From the NCBI GenBank assembly GCA_947643415.1, contig CANRWA010000009.1, positions 23,510-87,509 on the forward strand: DNA of 64,000 bases, written 5' to 3'. Position 1 is the stretch's first letter, and each line of letters opens with the position of its first letter. The stretch comes from an uncultured Clostridia bacterium. Lineage in GTDB: Bacteria > Bacillota > Clostridia > Lachnospirales > Lachnospiraceae. Under the pieces are notes generated by a model that saw only the letters and a program-made list of their open reading frames with translations, made no database searches and was not told the DNA's origin. Below are positions 24,412 through 32,675 of the stretch, piece by piece. A program made the translations under genes and the position numbers.

Positions 24412-25974
24412 GTGAAAGAAAATAGAAAAACAATAGCTTTATTCCTTAGTCTTGTATTGGCCCTTTCTTCTGTGTTGTGGCAGATACCGGGGAAATTTAT
24501 GGTAAATGATTCTGCAACCGAATCGCTGGTTCCATCTGAGGCCGCCGCAGCAACGGGCCCGTCTTCAGCAGCAACAGGTTCTGCTACAGCTACGGATTCC
24601 CCAGCCCCCACAGCGACACCAGAAGCCACAGAAAATCCTTATGGTATCAGCTCGCCAGTCAAAGATGATAATGGTGTGACAACCTGGGATTGTATCTATT
24701 TTGGTAATTATTGGCAGAATGATACGGATGGTAATGGGACAGCTGATAAAAAAGACGCAAAAGAACCCGTCAGATGGCGTGTGCTTTCAATAGATGGAGA
24801 GAATGCTTTTCTGCTGGCAGATAAAGGACTGGATTGCCAGCCATATAATGCAGAACACGCCAATGTTATATGGGAGGACTGTTCACTCCGTACCTGGCTG
24901 AATAGTACCTTTTATCAGGATGCTTTCAGTCAGGAAGAGCAGTCAGCTATTTATACGACAACAGTTGTGAATAATGAAAGGACACCTTATTATAAAGCTT
25001 TTGGCAGGAAGGATACACCAGATAAGGTGTATCTGATGTCTGTTACCGAGGTTAGCAATGAAACTTATGGATTTGATTCGGATTTTGCGGTAGAAAATAA
25101 AGCAAGGTGTACGAAAGGCACATCATATGCCAAAGCACAGGGAGCTTTGACCAGTGCGGAGATCGGATCGGATGATTATACCGGAAATGTACGTTGTATG
25201 CTGCGGTCATCGGTTTATGATGAGGATGGTAAAATAATCCATACCGTTGCGCTTGTGGGAGGGAGAGGCAGCGGTCTCGCTAATGGCTGTGCAGTCCATG
25301 ATACTTATGGTGCAGTCCGTCCTGTTCTGCATATAAATCTATCTTCTGGCACATGGAGCAAAGCAGGTCAGGTAACTTCAGATGGAAAAAGTACTGAGCC
25401 GCCCCGGCCGCCGGTCTCAACCCCAACTCCAGTACCAACCCCTGCTGGAGGCAGTCAGTCGGAAGACCAAAATACATCTCCCAAAACAGATCCCACAGAT
25501 AAACCGGCAGCGACCAATACCCTGCCAACTGTAAATACGAAGCTGAAAGATTCGTCTGGAGTTGCCTATACCGTTACCAAGTCCGGCCTGTCAAAGGGAG
25601 AAGTTGCTTATAGTGCACCAAAGAATAAAAAGATAACTTCTGTCACGATACCAGCTACTGTGAAGATAGAGAATGTCACTTATAAAGTTACATCCATTAA
25701 GGCAAATTCTTTTAAGAACTGTAAGAAACTAAAGAAAGCGACAATAGGGAAGAATATCAAAAGCATAGGAAAAAATGCATTTTATGGGTGTTCGAAGTTA
25801 AAGAACATAACGATCAAGACAACGAAGCTTACCAATAAAAATGTTGGAAGTAAAGCATTTACAAAGATTTATAAAAAAGCGCAGTTCAAGGTGCCAAAGA
25901 AAAAACTGTCAGCCTATAAAAAGCTGCTGAAGAAAAAAGGCGTAACAGGAAAGAAGCAGACCATAAAAAAATAG
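24412..25974 (+). CDS. Secreted surface protein: DUF6273 domain plus BspA-type leucine-rich repeats
   Basis: The 520-residue exported protein has a signal peptide (about 1-28) and a Thr/Ala/Pro-rich linker (about 40-75). A DUF6273-like domain follows (about 80-310), recognised by VRWRVLSIDGENAFLLADKG and WEDCSLRTWLNSTFYQDAFS. After a second Pro/Thr linker comes a Lys-rich C-terminal domain with two to three LRR_5 repeats (KANSFKNCKKLKKATIGKNI; GKNAFYGCSKLKNITI). No sortase motif is seen. The very basic C-terminus may bind the acidic cell wall. Start GTG 24412 has AGGAGG 8 nt upstream. Adhesion or wall binding is plausible, unproven. Confidence 0.8.
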   Translation: MKENRKTIALFLSLVLALSSVLWQIPGKFMVNDSATESLVPSEAAAATGPSSAATGSATATDSPAPTATPEATENPYGISSPVKDDNGVTTWDCIYFGNYWQNDTDGNGTADKKDAKEPVRWRVLSIDGENAFLLADKGLDCQPYNAEHANVIWEDCSLRTWLNSTFYQDAFSQEEQSAIYTTTVVNNERTPYYKAFGRKDTPDKVYLMSVTEVSNETYGFDSDFAVENKARCTKGTSYAKAQGALTSAEIGSDDYTGNVRCMLRSSVYDEDGKIIHTVALVGGRGSGLANGCAVHDTYGAVRPVLHINLSSGTWSKAGQVTSDGKSTEPPRPPVSTPTPVPTPAGGSQSEDQNTSPKTDPTDKPAATNTLPTVNTKLKDSSGVAYTVTKSGLSKGEVAYSAPKNKKITSVTIPATVKIENVTYKVTSIKANSFKNCKKLKKATIGKNIKSIGKNAFYGCSKLKNITIKTTKLTNKNVGSKAFTKIYKKAQFKVPKKKLSAYKKLLKKKGVTGKKQTIKK

Positions 25975-26008
25975 TCTAGATCATAAGGAACAGGTACAGG
26001 GCAATATT

Positions 26009-26767
26009 ATGTTAGCAAATTACCACACTCATACGAAACGCTGTCATCATGCATTTGGAGAGGACAGGGAATATATAGAAGCAGCGATAAAGACAGGATT
26101 ACAGATCCTGGGGTTTTCGGATCATTCCCCATGGGTTTATCCCAGTGGCTTTATTTCAGGTATCCGTATGACACAAGCAGAGACAGAAGAGTATTTTCAT
26201 TCTTTGGAGCTTTTGAAAAAAGAGTATGAAAATGATATCCAGATTTATATTGGGTTTGAAGCAGAGTACACTCCTGAACTGATTGAGGATCAGGATGCCC
26301 TTTTTGACCAGTATCCCCTGGATTATCTGATCCTTGGACAGCACTTTCTTGGTCCGGATGATTTCTGTTATGTAGGCAGGGAGACAGAACAGGAAGATAT
26401 ACTGATACAATATGTGGATAGTGTGATTGAGGGAATGCAGAGCGGCCGTTATCTGTATCTTGCCCATCCTGACCTGATTCATTTTACAGGGGATGGGAAG
26501 ATATATGACAAGCACATGCGTCGTATGTGTATGAAGTTGAAGGAACTGGATATGCCGCTGGAACTGAATGTCCTGGGACTGGCAGATCATCGGCACTATC
26601 CGGCAGAGCGTTTTCTGAAGATCGCCGGAGATGTGGGAAACCCATACATCCTTGGAATAGATGCCCATACCCCAGAGCAGTTGCTGAATCAGCCAGCCAT
26701 AGAGAGGGCAGAAAGATTATGTGGGGAATATGGAATCCAGCTTGTGGATGAGCTGTCATTGCTATAA
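26009..26767 (+). CDS. hisJ: Histidinol-phosphatase, PHP type
   Basis: The 252-residue enzyme is of the PHP metallophosphatase superfamily (HisJ/HisK class), hydrolysing histidinol phosphate, the eighth step of histidine synthesis. Metal ligands are visible in NYHTHTKRCHH (residues 4-14), GFSDHSP near 36, YIGFEAEYTPEL, LGQHF, YLAHPDL and the final ILGIDAHTP. The ribosome site is weak. It stands alone, far from hisZGD at 48-51 kb, so its regulation may be separate. Another PHP phosphatase role is possible but the length and motifs suit HisJ. The foldback element is inserted 15 bp after its stop. Confidence 0.85.
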   Translation: MLANYHTHTKRCHHAFGEDREYIEAAIKTGLQILGFSDHSPWVYPSGFISGIRMTQAETEEYFHSLELLKKEYENDIQIYIGFEAEYTPELIEDQDALFDQYPLDYLILGQHFLGPDDFCYVGRETEQEDILIQYVDSVIEGMQSGRYLYLAHPDLIHFTGDGKIYDKHMRRMCMKLKELDMPLELNVLGLADHRHYPAERFLKIAGDVGNPYILGIDAHTPEQLLNQPAIERAERLCGEYGIQLVDELSLL

Positions 26768-26773
26768 CATTTA

Positions 26774-26782
26774 CCTCTGAAT
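26774..26782. repeat. Target-site duplication, left copy
   Basis: CCTCTGAAT directly precedes the foldback element and is repeated exactly after it at 27228-27236. Confidence 0.85.
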
Positions 26783-27227
26783 TAGGGCAATCGCTTAAAA
26801 ATTTGTTTCAAAGCGGGCGGATCCCATACTGGCTTCTGTCCTTATATCACAGCCCGAAAAATGATTGTTTCTCCCGGCTGCAAAATACGCCGCCCAGGCA
26901 TTGTCTGAGGTGTCTGCTGTCTTTTGGCATGGATTTTCACAGCACGTTTGCACTAAAGCCGCCACGCAGCGGTACTAATGCACCACCATGGAAGATTCCG
27001 GGTATACTGCGGGCAGCACCGGCAACAGGTGGTGCATAAGGACCGGCGGGCGGCAATGCTGTAAAATCCATGCCAAAGGGCAGCAGACAGCGAGTTATGC
27101 GAAGGGCGGCGTATTATTTTTGTGGCCGGGAGAAACAATGCATTTTTCGTGTGCTGTGATATGTCGGACAGGAGACGGAATGGAATCCACCGCTTTGAAT
27201 CCCACAAATTATTAAGTGATTGCCCTA
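26783..27227. mobile_element. 445-bp noncoding foldback (MITE-like) element
   Basis: The whole segment is an imperfect giant palindrome centred near 27007. Matching blocks (left with right): 26783-26798 with 27212-27227 (TAGGGCAATC-type ends, 15/16); 26807-26816 with 27190-27199; 26855-26877 with 27125-27149; 26885-26895 with 27104-27114; 26911-26942 with 27058-27088; and ATGCACCACC 26978-26987 with 27028-27037. The apical loop is about 40 nt. It is flanked by an exact 9-bp duplication, the mark of transposition. It has no believable gene: the open frames on its two strands are similar to each other only because of the palindrome. No transposase is nearby, so it must be mobilised in trans or be dead. 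Confidence 0.85.
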
Positions 27228-27236
27228 CCTCTGAAT
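27228..27236. repeat. Target-site duplication, right copy
   Basis: CCTCTGAAT is identical to 26774-26782. If the element's last A is counted as target, the duplication is 10 bp (ACCTCTGAAT). Confidence 0.85.
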
Positions 27237-27265
27237 ACCCATTGGAGTACAGATTTTATCCAGTT

Positions 27266-27309
27266 AAAAAGCCGTGGAACACTTGTTAAAGAAATTTCCG
27301 CGGCTTTTT
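27266..27309. terminator. Terminator between hisJ and the ferredoxin gene
   Basis: AAAAAGCCGTGGAA (27266-27279) pairs with TTCCGCGGCTTTTT (27296-27309) with one G-T pair. A-runs and T-runs on both sides suit both directions. The foldback element now separates it from hisJ. Confidence 0.85.
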
Positions 27310-27320
27310 AAAATACTTTT

Positions 27321-27512
27321 TTACTCTGTAATTCCAATGGCATCTACCGGGCAGTTATTGGCTGCCTGTCTGGCATCTTCTTCCAATTCAGGGGGAACTA
27401 AGTCTACGATAGACTCTGCTTTGCCATCGGAATTAAATTCAAATACGTCGTTACAGGCGGACACACACATACCACAGGCGATACATGTGTCCTGGTCCAC
27501 AAATGCTTTCAT
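27321..27512 (-). CDS. Small monocluster ferredoxin
   Basis: The 63-residue acidic electron carrier has cysteines CIACGMC (Cys10, Cys13, Cys16) near the N-terminus and a partner Cys in NNCPVDAIGI near the end, giving one [4Fe-4S] cluster. An extra Cys follows in VSACNDVF. ATG 27512 is chosen, with AAGGAG 9 nt upstream. The longer open frame upstream is out of place for a ferredoxin. It is a single gene after the GH51 gene, 78 bp away, on the same strand. Redox partners are not apparent locally. Confidence 0.88.
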   Translation of the reverse strand: MKAFVDQDTCIACGMCVSACNDVFEFNSDGKAESIVDLVPPELEEDARQAANNCPVDAIGITE

Positions 27513-27589
27513 ATTCTTACACTCCTTATCTGATTCTATATCCTTCCGGGTACTTATAAGAAGTGTTTCCCAAAACATGAAAAATATTC

Positions 27590-30500
27590 TTATATCATGT
27601 TCCTATTTTTATTCAGTATAACTACATTTACTGAATTTGCCGGCATGATCAGTTCAAATCCGGTCTTCGAAACAGGAATCCGGGTAGTGACGGGAACGAC
27701 ACGCTCATTATTTTTCTCATTCACATTCTGCATATGGACGAATTCATCGTCTGCTGTCAATGTCACAAGCTCTGCCTGATCATGGATATTGAGGTGTTCC
27801 AGGTTCACTTTCATATGTTTGCCAAAGTTTTCTGCATTGACCAGTTTGATATATACCTTCTTTTCATCTGCTGTAACGGAGTGATAGATATCATGGGTAT
27901 ATGCCTCCAGTTTACAGTCCAGTTTTCCTTTGATCTCTTCCGATTCATCTGTATAGTAACAGGAAATGGTATTTGCCTCCAGACCACCAAAATTAACGCT
28001 TAACATATATTCCTGTCCTGCTGGTACCGGTTCATCATAGCACGCACGGAGGTTTCCGGCAAATACGCTGGAAGAATAGTCTCCCATACGGTAGCCTTCC
28101 CTTCCTTCTTTAATTACTTTCAGTCCTGTGCCATGACCGGCAACGCCAACACAATATTCATGGGCAGACAAACGTTCTGTCTTAAATACATGGTTTGTAA
28201 GCCCATGGAGTCCGGTGCCAAGAAGGATCTGGGCATTTTCTGTCTTTTTCTCCACGATGAGCTGTGCGGTATAATTGAACCAGGAGGACTCATCCACATA
28301 AAATCCATGACGTTGGCTGGAATCGCTGCAGATCAGCATACCATCTGGTTCCCTTGTGATATTTGTATCCTCTGGCCAGATAGAGAGAAGGCGTTCATCC
28401 AGTTCCTGGGTGAAATCCTGTTCTAACCAGATCTCATCATTCAGGTTTGAAGTAATAATGAGTTTTTTCAAAAGGAGTTCACCCTCAGCAACAGCGATGC
28501 TGATGCCGCCACTCGGGATATATTTTCGCCGTTCACCATTGATATAGGTGCGGTAGCTGGTCTTTAAAAGTTTTTTGCCAATATACTTGGCGAAGAGCTG
28601 CTGGACATAATAGCTTGGGGTGCGCCAGACATGCTTATTATCAAACCAGATGGCATCTGGTGTCCACCGGTATGTACCATCATTGATGACTTTGTTGAAG
28701 AGCGGGGCAGTAGCAGCCAGACGCACTACATCTGAGTTGCGTTCAAAGCCTGTCATAATAGCAGCCTCGGCCACTGCTCCGGCAAGTGTATTTTTGTCAC
28801 TGGATGCATACTCCCCTACAAATACCTTTGATACCTGGTCTTCGATAAGTCTGCCATTCCTGTATGGCCGATAATAATAATTATATCGGTCAGCATTTTC
28901 AAAAAGATAATCATTGGAACGGTAATAGTGTTCATCTACAATGGTATCCAGGTAATTTTTCTTATGCGTATACCATGTCACCTCTTCGCTGAAGCTCTGT
29001 TTCCCGTCTGTGAAACGGATGGTGTCTCCCCCTTCCATATAACCGGCAAGGAATTTCCAGCCATTCTGGTAGGCATCATCATCTGCCTGCGCACCAGCTG
29101 TGGAAATGATATGGAGCTCATAACCCGGATACATCTGTTTCATATATTCGTCAATGGCATAGTGGAATGCCTCGAAACTGGCAAAGAACTCAGATCCCCA
29201 GTTTTCGTTTCCCACACCGAGATAGTGAAGTGGGAATGGCGCTTCATGCCCCATTTCCTTACGGAGTGTAGCCCATTTGTTATTCTCGAAATCCGTGCCG
29301 ATGGCAAAATCGATCAGATCGATAAAATTGGAAATATATTTCTCCTGAAGATCACCACCGGCAGGATTCGCATAATCGGATCGTGCCTGGCAGAGAACGC
29401 CACATGCCATAACAGGAAGGGGTTCTGCATGAAGGTCTTCGGCAAGCTGGAAATATTCCATATAACCTAACCCCAGGGTCATGGTATAGCCCCATACATT
29501 ATAATTTTCTTTTCTTGTTTCTACAGGACCCACGGAATCTTTCCAGTCATATACATTATCCCATATATAAGATCCCTCGGAGATACATCCACCTGGGAAA
29601 CGCAGGAAGGTTGGGTGCAGGTCCGCCAGGACCTCTACCATATCCCTGCGCAGACGGTAGTTACTGTTGTTCAGGAAATTGTTATGTGCAGTGCCAGACA
29701 ATTTTTCGTCCGAAGCGCCCCATACATTGTCCGGCATCATAGATACCATATCAATGCACATTCCGCCCTCAAAGGAAAGCGCCACTTGTCCCATTACAGT
29801 TTCCCTGGCAACTAATTTATCCGCATAATATTTATTCCACTTTCCATCTCCTTTTACTTCTATTGTCACCGTATTACTGACAGGAGCATCCGTGCCGTCC
29901 AGAAGTTCAATAGTAATGACAGAAGGAGAGTCCGCTTTCGCCCAGATACTAAATTGATAGCTTTCCTCGCGCCTCAGGTTCATGGAATAATTTTCTGTAT
30001 TGTCACAGAAACCGCGGTTATAAATCCTGGTTCCATCCGGTACTTCTATATAATAAGCATTTGCATCGGGGTCTTCAAGACCAAAATGTTCATTTAACCC
30101 GCCTGTCTTATGAACATGGATTCCTTCCAGGTCACCGAACCAGAAACGCAATGGCCGGTGATTGCGTCCGGAGGAAATGCCATTTTCACCGCTTCTGGCA
30201 TCATATACGCGGTAAGTAAAGTCCTCAAAGGAACGGTTGCTGATCATCTCGGCATAGATACCACCATCGGCGGCATTATTGATATCTTCAAAGAAAAGGC
30301 CATATAATGTCTTACTGATATCAAGGATCTCTTTGTCTCCATGGATCTTTAGTTCATATGGTGCTACAAACTCCGGCATTACAGTTGCGCCAAAATTCTT
30401 TTCCAGATGGCTGGTGCCGCAGGTGAGAACTGCCTTAATGCTGACTCCGGCAGGATTTGCAGCCGGAGTGACAGTTCCATCACAGCTGATGAGTCCTGCA

Positions 30501-31357
30501 GGCTCAAAACTCCAGTTTACCTGTACCCGGTCTTCCATAAGCCCGGATGGCAGAAACAGATCCCTTGTGATGATCTTCGGAGGTGCTGTCAGATATTTAT
30601 TCTTTGCCAGACGCAGGATATCAAGCTCTGACAGGGATTCACACATGAGAGTGGTAATCTCATGCTCAGAAAGGGCTTTGTTGTAAATCCGGAAATCAGA
30701 AATGGCGCCGGAGAAGTCCGGGTCCGCCATAAATTGGGAGTGCCCGATATAGTTGTGGCAGTAGTTATCCATGTCTTCCAGGGTGGCAAACCATTCCCGG
30801 AATTTTTTATATGTACCACTGGAAGTCTGGCTGATAAAGCCATCTGCCACTAATTCACCATTTAGATACACCCTTGGTCCGGCACTGCTTAACGTACCTC
30901 CTTTTGTTCCAGTGACAGTCATGGCAACATGAACCCATTCACCTAAAGGAAAGGCAAGATTTGCATCGGCAACAAGGTCTGTGCCGGCAAAACATACACC
31001 GCGGATGGAACGTGTCAGGAAAAGATAAGGACCATGGATGTTTTTGCCAAAGTCGAAGATACGCTCCCATACATTGACTGCCTTGCCACTGTAGATCCAG
31101 GCAGAAACGGTGAAACCAGTGTTGTCATTAACATCGGCAAGAAGATCAAAGGGAAGTTCCAAATAAGAACTGCCATATTCGCCTCCCTGGAATACTGCCG
31201 CTGTCCGTCCTTTTACTTCTTCAACCGTCGGCCGCCTTGTGCCGATGGCCATGGCAGTATTTCCCCTGCCGGAAGCATCTTTGCCCACATCATATGTATC
31301 ATCAAATGGATACCAGGCAATCATGTTTTCGCTAAGTGCGTTATTCATCGTCGACAT
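27590..31357 (-). CDS. GH51 alpha-L-arabinofuranosidase with N-terminal LamG-like domain
   Basis: This is a very large enzyme of 1255 residues, compared with about 500 for simple GH51. From the N-terminus it has a LamG/concanavalin-like jellyroll (about 10-235; AWYPFDDTYDVG, GFTVSAWIYSGKAVNVWERI), an atrophied Ig-like domain (about 245-335), and the GH51 barrel from about 340 (LYGLFFEDINNAADGGIYAE). A carbohydrate-binding-like module is inserted around 410-545. The acid/base is Glu718 (GVGNENWG), the nucleophile Glu849 (VFVGEYASS). A C-terminal beta domain plus an extra module follows. No signal peptide is seen, so it is cytoplasmic despite binding-type domains. GGGAGG precedes the start. It releases arabinose from arabinan or arabinoxylan oligomers by family. 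Confidence 0.9.
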   Translation of the reverse strand: MSTMNNALSENMIAWYPFDDTYDVGKDASGRGNTAMAIGTRRPTVEEVKGRTAAVFQGGEYGSSYLELPFDLLADVNDNTGFTVSAWIYSGKAVNVWERIFDFGKNIHGPYLFLTRSIRGVCFAGTDLVADANLAFPLGEWVHVAMTVTGTKGGTLSSAGPRVYLNGELVADGFISQTSSGTYKKFREWFATLEDMDNYCHNYIGHSQFMADPDFSGAISDFRIYNKALSEHEITTLMCESLSELDILRLAKNKYLTAPPKIITRDLFLPSGLMEDRVQVNWSFEPAGLISCDGTVTPAANPAGVSIKAVLTCGTSHLEKNFGATVMPEFVAPYELKIHGDKEILDISKTLYGLFFEDINNAADGGIYAEMISNRSFEDFTYRVYDARSGENGISSGRNHRPLRFWFGDLEGIHVHKTGGLNEHFGLEDPDANAYYIEVPDGTRIYNRGFCDNTENYSMNLRREESYQFSIWAKADSPSVITIELLDGTDAPVSNTVTIEVKGDGKWNKYYADKLVARETVMGQVALSFEGGMCIDMVSMMPDNVWGASDEKLSGTAHNNFLNNSNYRLRRDMVEVLADLHPTFLRFPGGCISEGSYIWDNVYDWKDSVGPVETRKENYNVWGYTMTLGLGYMEYFQLAEDLHAEPLPVMACGVLCQARSDYANPAGGDLQEKYISNFIDLIDFAIGTDFENNKWATLRKEMGHEAPFPLHYLGVGNENWGSEFFASFEAFHYAIDEYMKQMYPGYELHIISTAGAQADDDAYQNGWKFLAGYMEGGDTIRFTDGKQSFSEEVTWYTHKKNYLDTIVDEHYYRSNDYLFENADRYNYYYRPYRNGRLIEDQVSKVFVGEYASSDKNTLAGAVAEAAIMTGFERNSDVVRLAATAPLFNKVINDGTYRWTPDAIWFDNKHVWRTPSYYVQQLFAKYIGKKLLKTSYRTYINGERRKYIPSGGISIAVAEGELLLKKLIITSNLNDEIWLEQDFTQELDERLLSIWPEDTNITREPDGMLICSDSSQRHGFYVDESSWFNYTAQLIVEKKTENAQILLGTGLHGLTNHVFKTERLSAHEYCVGVAGHGTGLKVIKEGREGYRMGDYSSSVFAGNLRACYDEPVPAGQEYMLSVNFGGLEANTISCYYTDESEEIKGKLDCKLEAYTHDIYHSVTADEKKVYIKLVNAENFGKHMKVNLEHLNIHDQAELVTLTADDEFVHMQNVNEKNNERVVPVTTRIPVSKTGFELIMPANSVNVVILNKNRNMI

Positions 31358-31402
31358 AATAGTCCTCCCATAAATTAAAAAAATATTTTATATTCAACAA
31401 CA

Positions 31403-31681
31403 TCAGTAAAAGGAATCCTCTTCAATGACATGGATCTCCAGGTAATCAAACCCGATAGTTTCGATAAAATTGTCCTGGTAAAACCTTGTTTTATCGATTT
31501 TCTTAAACTCTTCAATGTTTTTATCCAGCCAGATCGGTTCCTGCAGGTCAAATGCATTACAAAATTCATGCATACCGGCAAATATTTTCTTTGTCCGGTT
31601 CAGGGAAGGATCATTATTTTCATAGACCATATCCTGCAGCATATGATTGTCCCTGAATAATTTTCCCCATATGCGGAACAT
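31403..31681 (-). CDS. Conserved hypothetical protein, 92 residues
   Basis: This soluble, mixed-charge protein (MFRIWGKLFRDNHMLQDMVY; FAGMHEFCNAFDLQEPIWLD; DYLEIHVIEEDSFY at the C-terminus) has a good ribosome site, AAGAGGTG, upstream. I recall this type as frequent in Lachnospiraceae but no function. It is 45 bp upstream of the GH51 gene on the same strand, so they could be co-transcribed. Nothing links it to sugars. Confidence 0.65.
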   Translation of the reverse strand: MFRIWGKLFRDNHMLQDMVYENNDPSLNRTKKIFAGMHEFCNAFDLQEPIWLDKNIEEFKKIDKTRFYQDNFIETIGFDYLEIHVIEEDSFY

Positions 31682-31766
31682 AAGACACCTCTTTCTTCCG
31701 TGTGATATATTGACTTATCTTTTACAGTAAATTATAACAATTTTTGTTCCTTCCGTAAAGTATTAT

Positions 31767-31794
31767 TTGACTTTATGTGGTTTTCCATTATAAT
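31767..31794 (+). promoter_or_regulatory. Sigma-A promoter of the folD operon
   Basis: TTGACT (31767-31772), a 16-bp spacer and a perfect TATAAT (31789-31794), 42 bp before folD. Confidence 0.8.
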
Positions 31795-31835
31795 ATTGAA
31801 TAGATAACCAGAATAGTAGAAAAGAGGAACCTGAT

Positions 31836-32675
31836 ATGGCAAAGCTGATTGATGGAAAACAGATTTCTGCACAGGTGAAAGATGAGTGCAGGAAACGTGT
31901 GGCAGAGGAAGGACTGGATGTGACACTGGCAGTGATCCAGGTAGGCAATGATCCGGCCTCTACTGTGTATGTTGGCAACAAAAAGAAGGCATGTGAATAC
32001 ATTGGAATCCATTCCCTTTCCTATGAACTGCCGGAAGAGACGGCAGAAGAGGAGCTTCTGGCATTGGTAGAAAAGCTGAATGCTGATGAAAAGGTACATG
32101 GGATCTTAGTACAGCTTCCCCTGCCCTCCCATATAGATGAAGATAAAGTGATCGAGACAATATCCCCCAAAAAGGATGTGGATGGTTTTCATCCGCAGAG
32201 TGTGGGGGCACTCAGCATTGGACAGCCAGGGTTTGTATCTTGTACACCGGCAGGGGTGATTCAGTTGCTGAAGAGAAGCGGAGTGAAGATCGATGGCAGT
32301 GAATGTGTCATCGTAGGAAGAAGTAATATTGTGGGGAAACCAATGGCAATGCTGATGCTCCGTGAAAATGCCACAGTGACGGTATGCCACAGCCATACAA
32401 AGGATCTGGAAGAAGTGACGAAACGTGCCGATATTCTTATCGTGGCAATCGGCAAGCCGAAATTTATAACAAAGGAATATGTGAAAAAGGGAGCAGTTGT
32501 CATTGATGTCGGTATCCACCGCAATGAAAATAATAAACTGTGCGGGGATGTGGATTTTGATGATGTCGAACCAGTGGCATCTGCCATAACTCCGGTTCCG
32601 GGCGGCGTAGGTCCCATGACTATTGCCATGCTGATGAATAACTGTGTAGAGGCGAAAGGAATACAGAACGCATGA
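31836..32675 (+). CDS. folD: Bifunctional methylenetetrahydrofolate dehydrogenase/cyclohydrolase FolD
   Basis: This cytosolic one-carbon enzyme interconverts methylene-, methenyl- and 10-formyl-tetrahydrofolate. The 279 residues match the usual length. Active-site Tyr and Lys lie in TVYVGNKKKACEYIGI (about residues 48-63), with VQLPLPSHID, KDVDGFHP, the NAD(P) motif GRSNIVGKPMA and the closing PVPGGVGPMT. First gene behind a strong promoter. Its stop overlaps the rimO start (ATGA), so at least folD-rimO-pgsA-pncC form one transcript. In acetogenic or purinolytic clostridia it also serves the Wood-Ljungdahl route. Confidence 0.97.
   Translation: MAKLIDGKQISAQVKDECRKRVAEEGLDVTLAVIQVGNDPASTVYVGNKKKACEYIGIHSLSYELPEETAEEELLALVEKLNADEKVHGILVQLPLPSHIDEDKVIETISPKKDVDGFHPQSVGALSIGQPGFVSCTPAGVIQLLKRSGVKIDGSECVIVGRSNIVGKPMAMLMLRENATVTVCHSHTKDLEEVTKRADILIVAIGKPKFITKEYVKKGAVVIDVGIHRNENNKLCGDVDFDDVEPVASAITPVPGGVGPMTIAMLMNNCVEAKGIQNA

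Noticed and set aside
26803..27207. Open frames on both strands inside the foldback element (78 and 84 codons)
   Set aside because: They resemble each other only because the DNA is a palindrome. They have no ribosome sites and no known domain.
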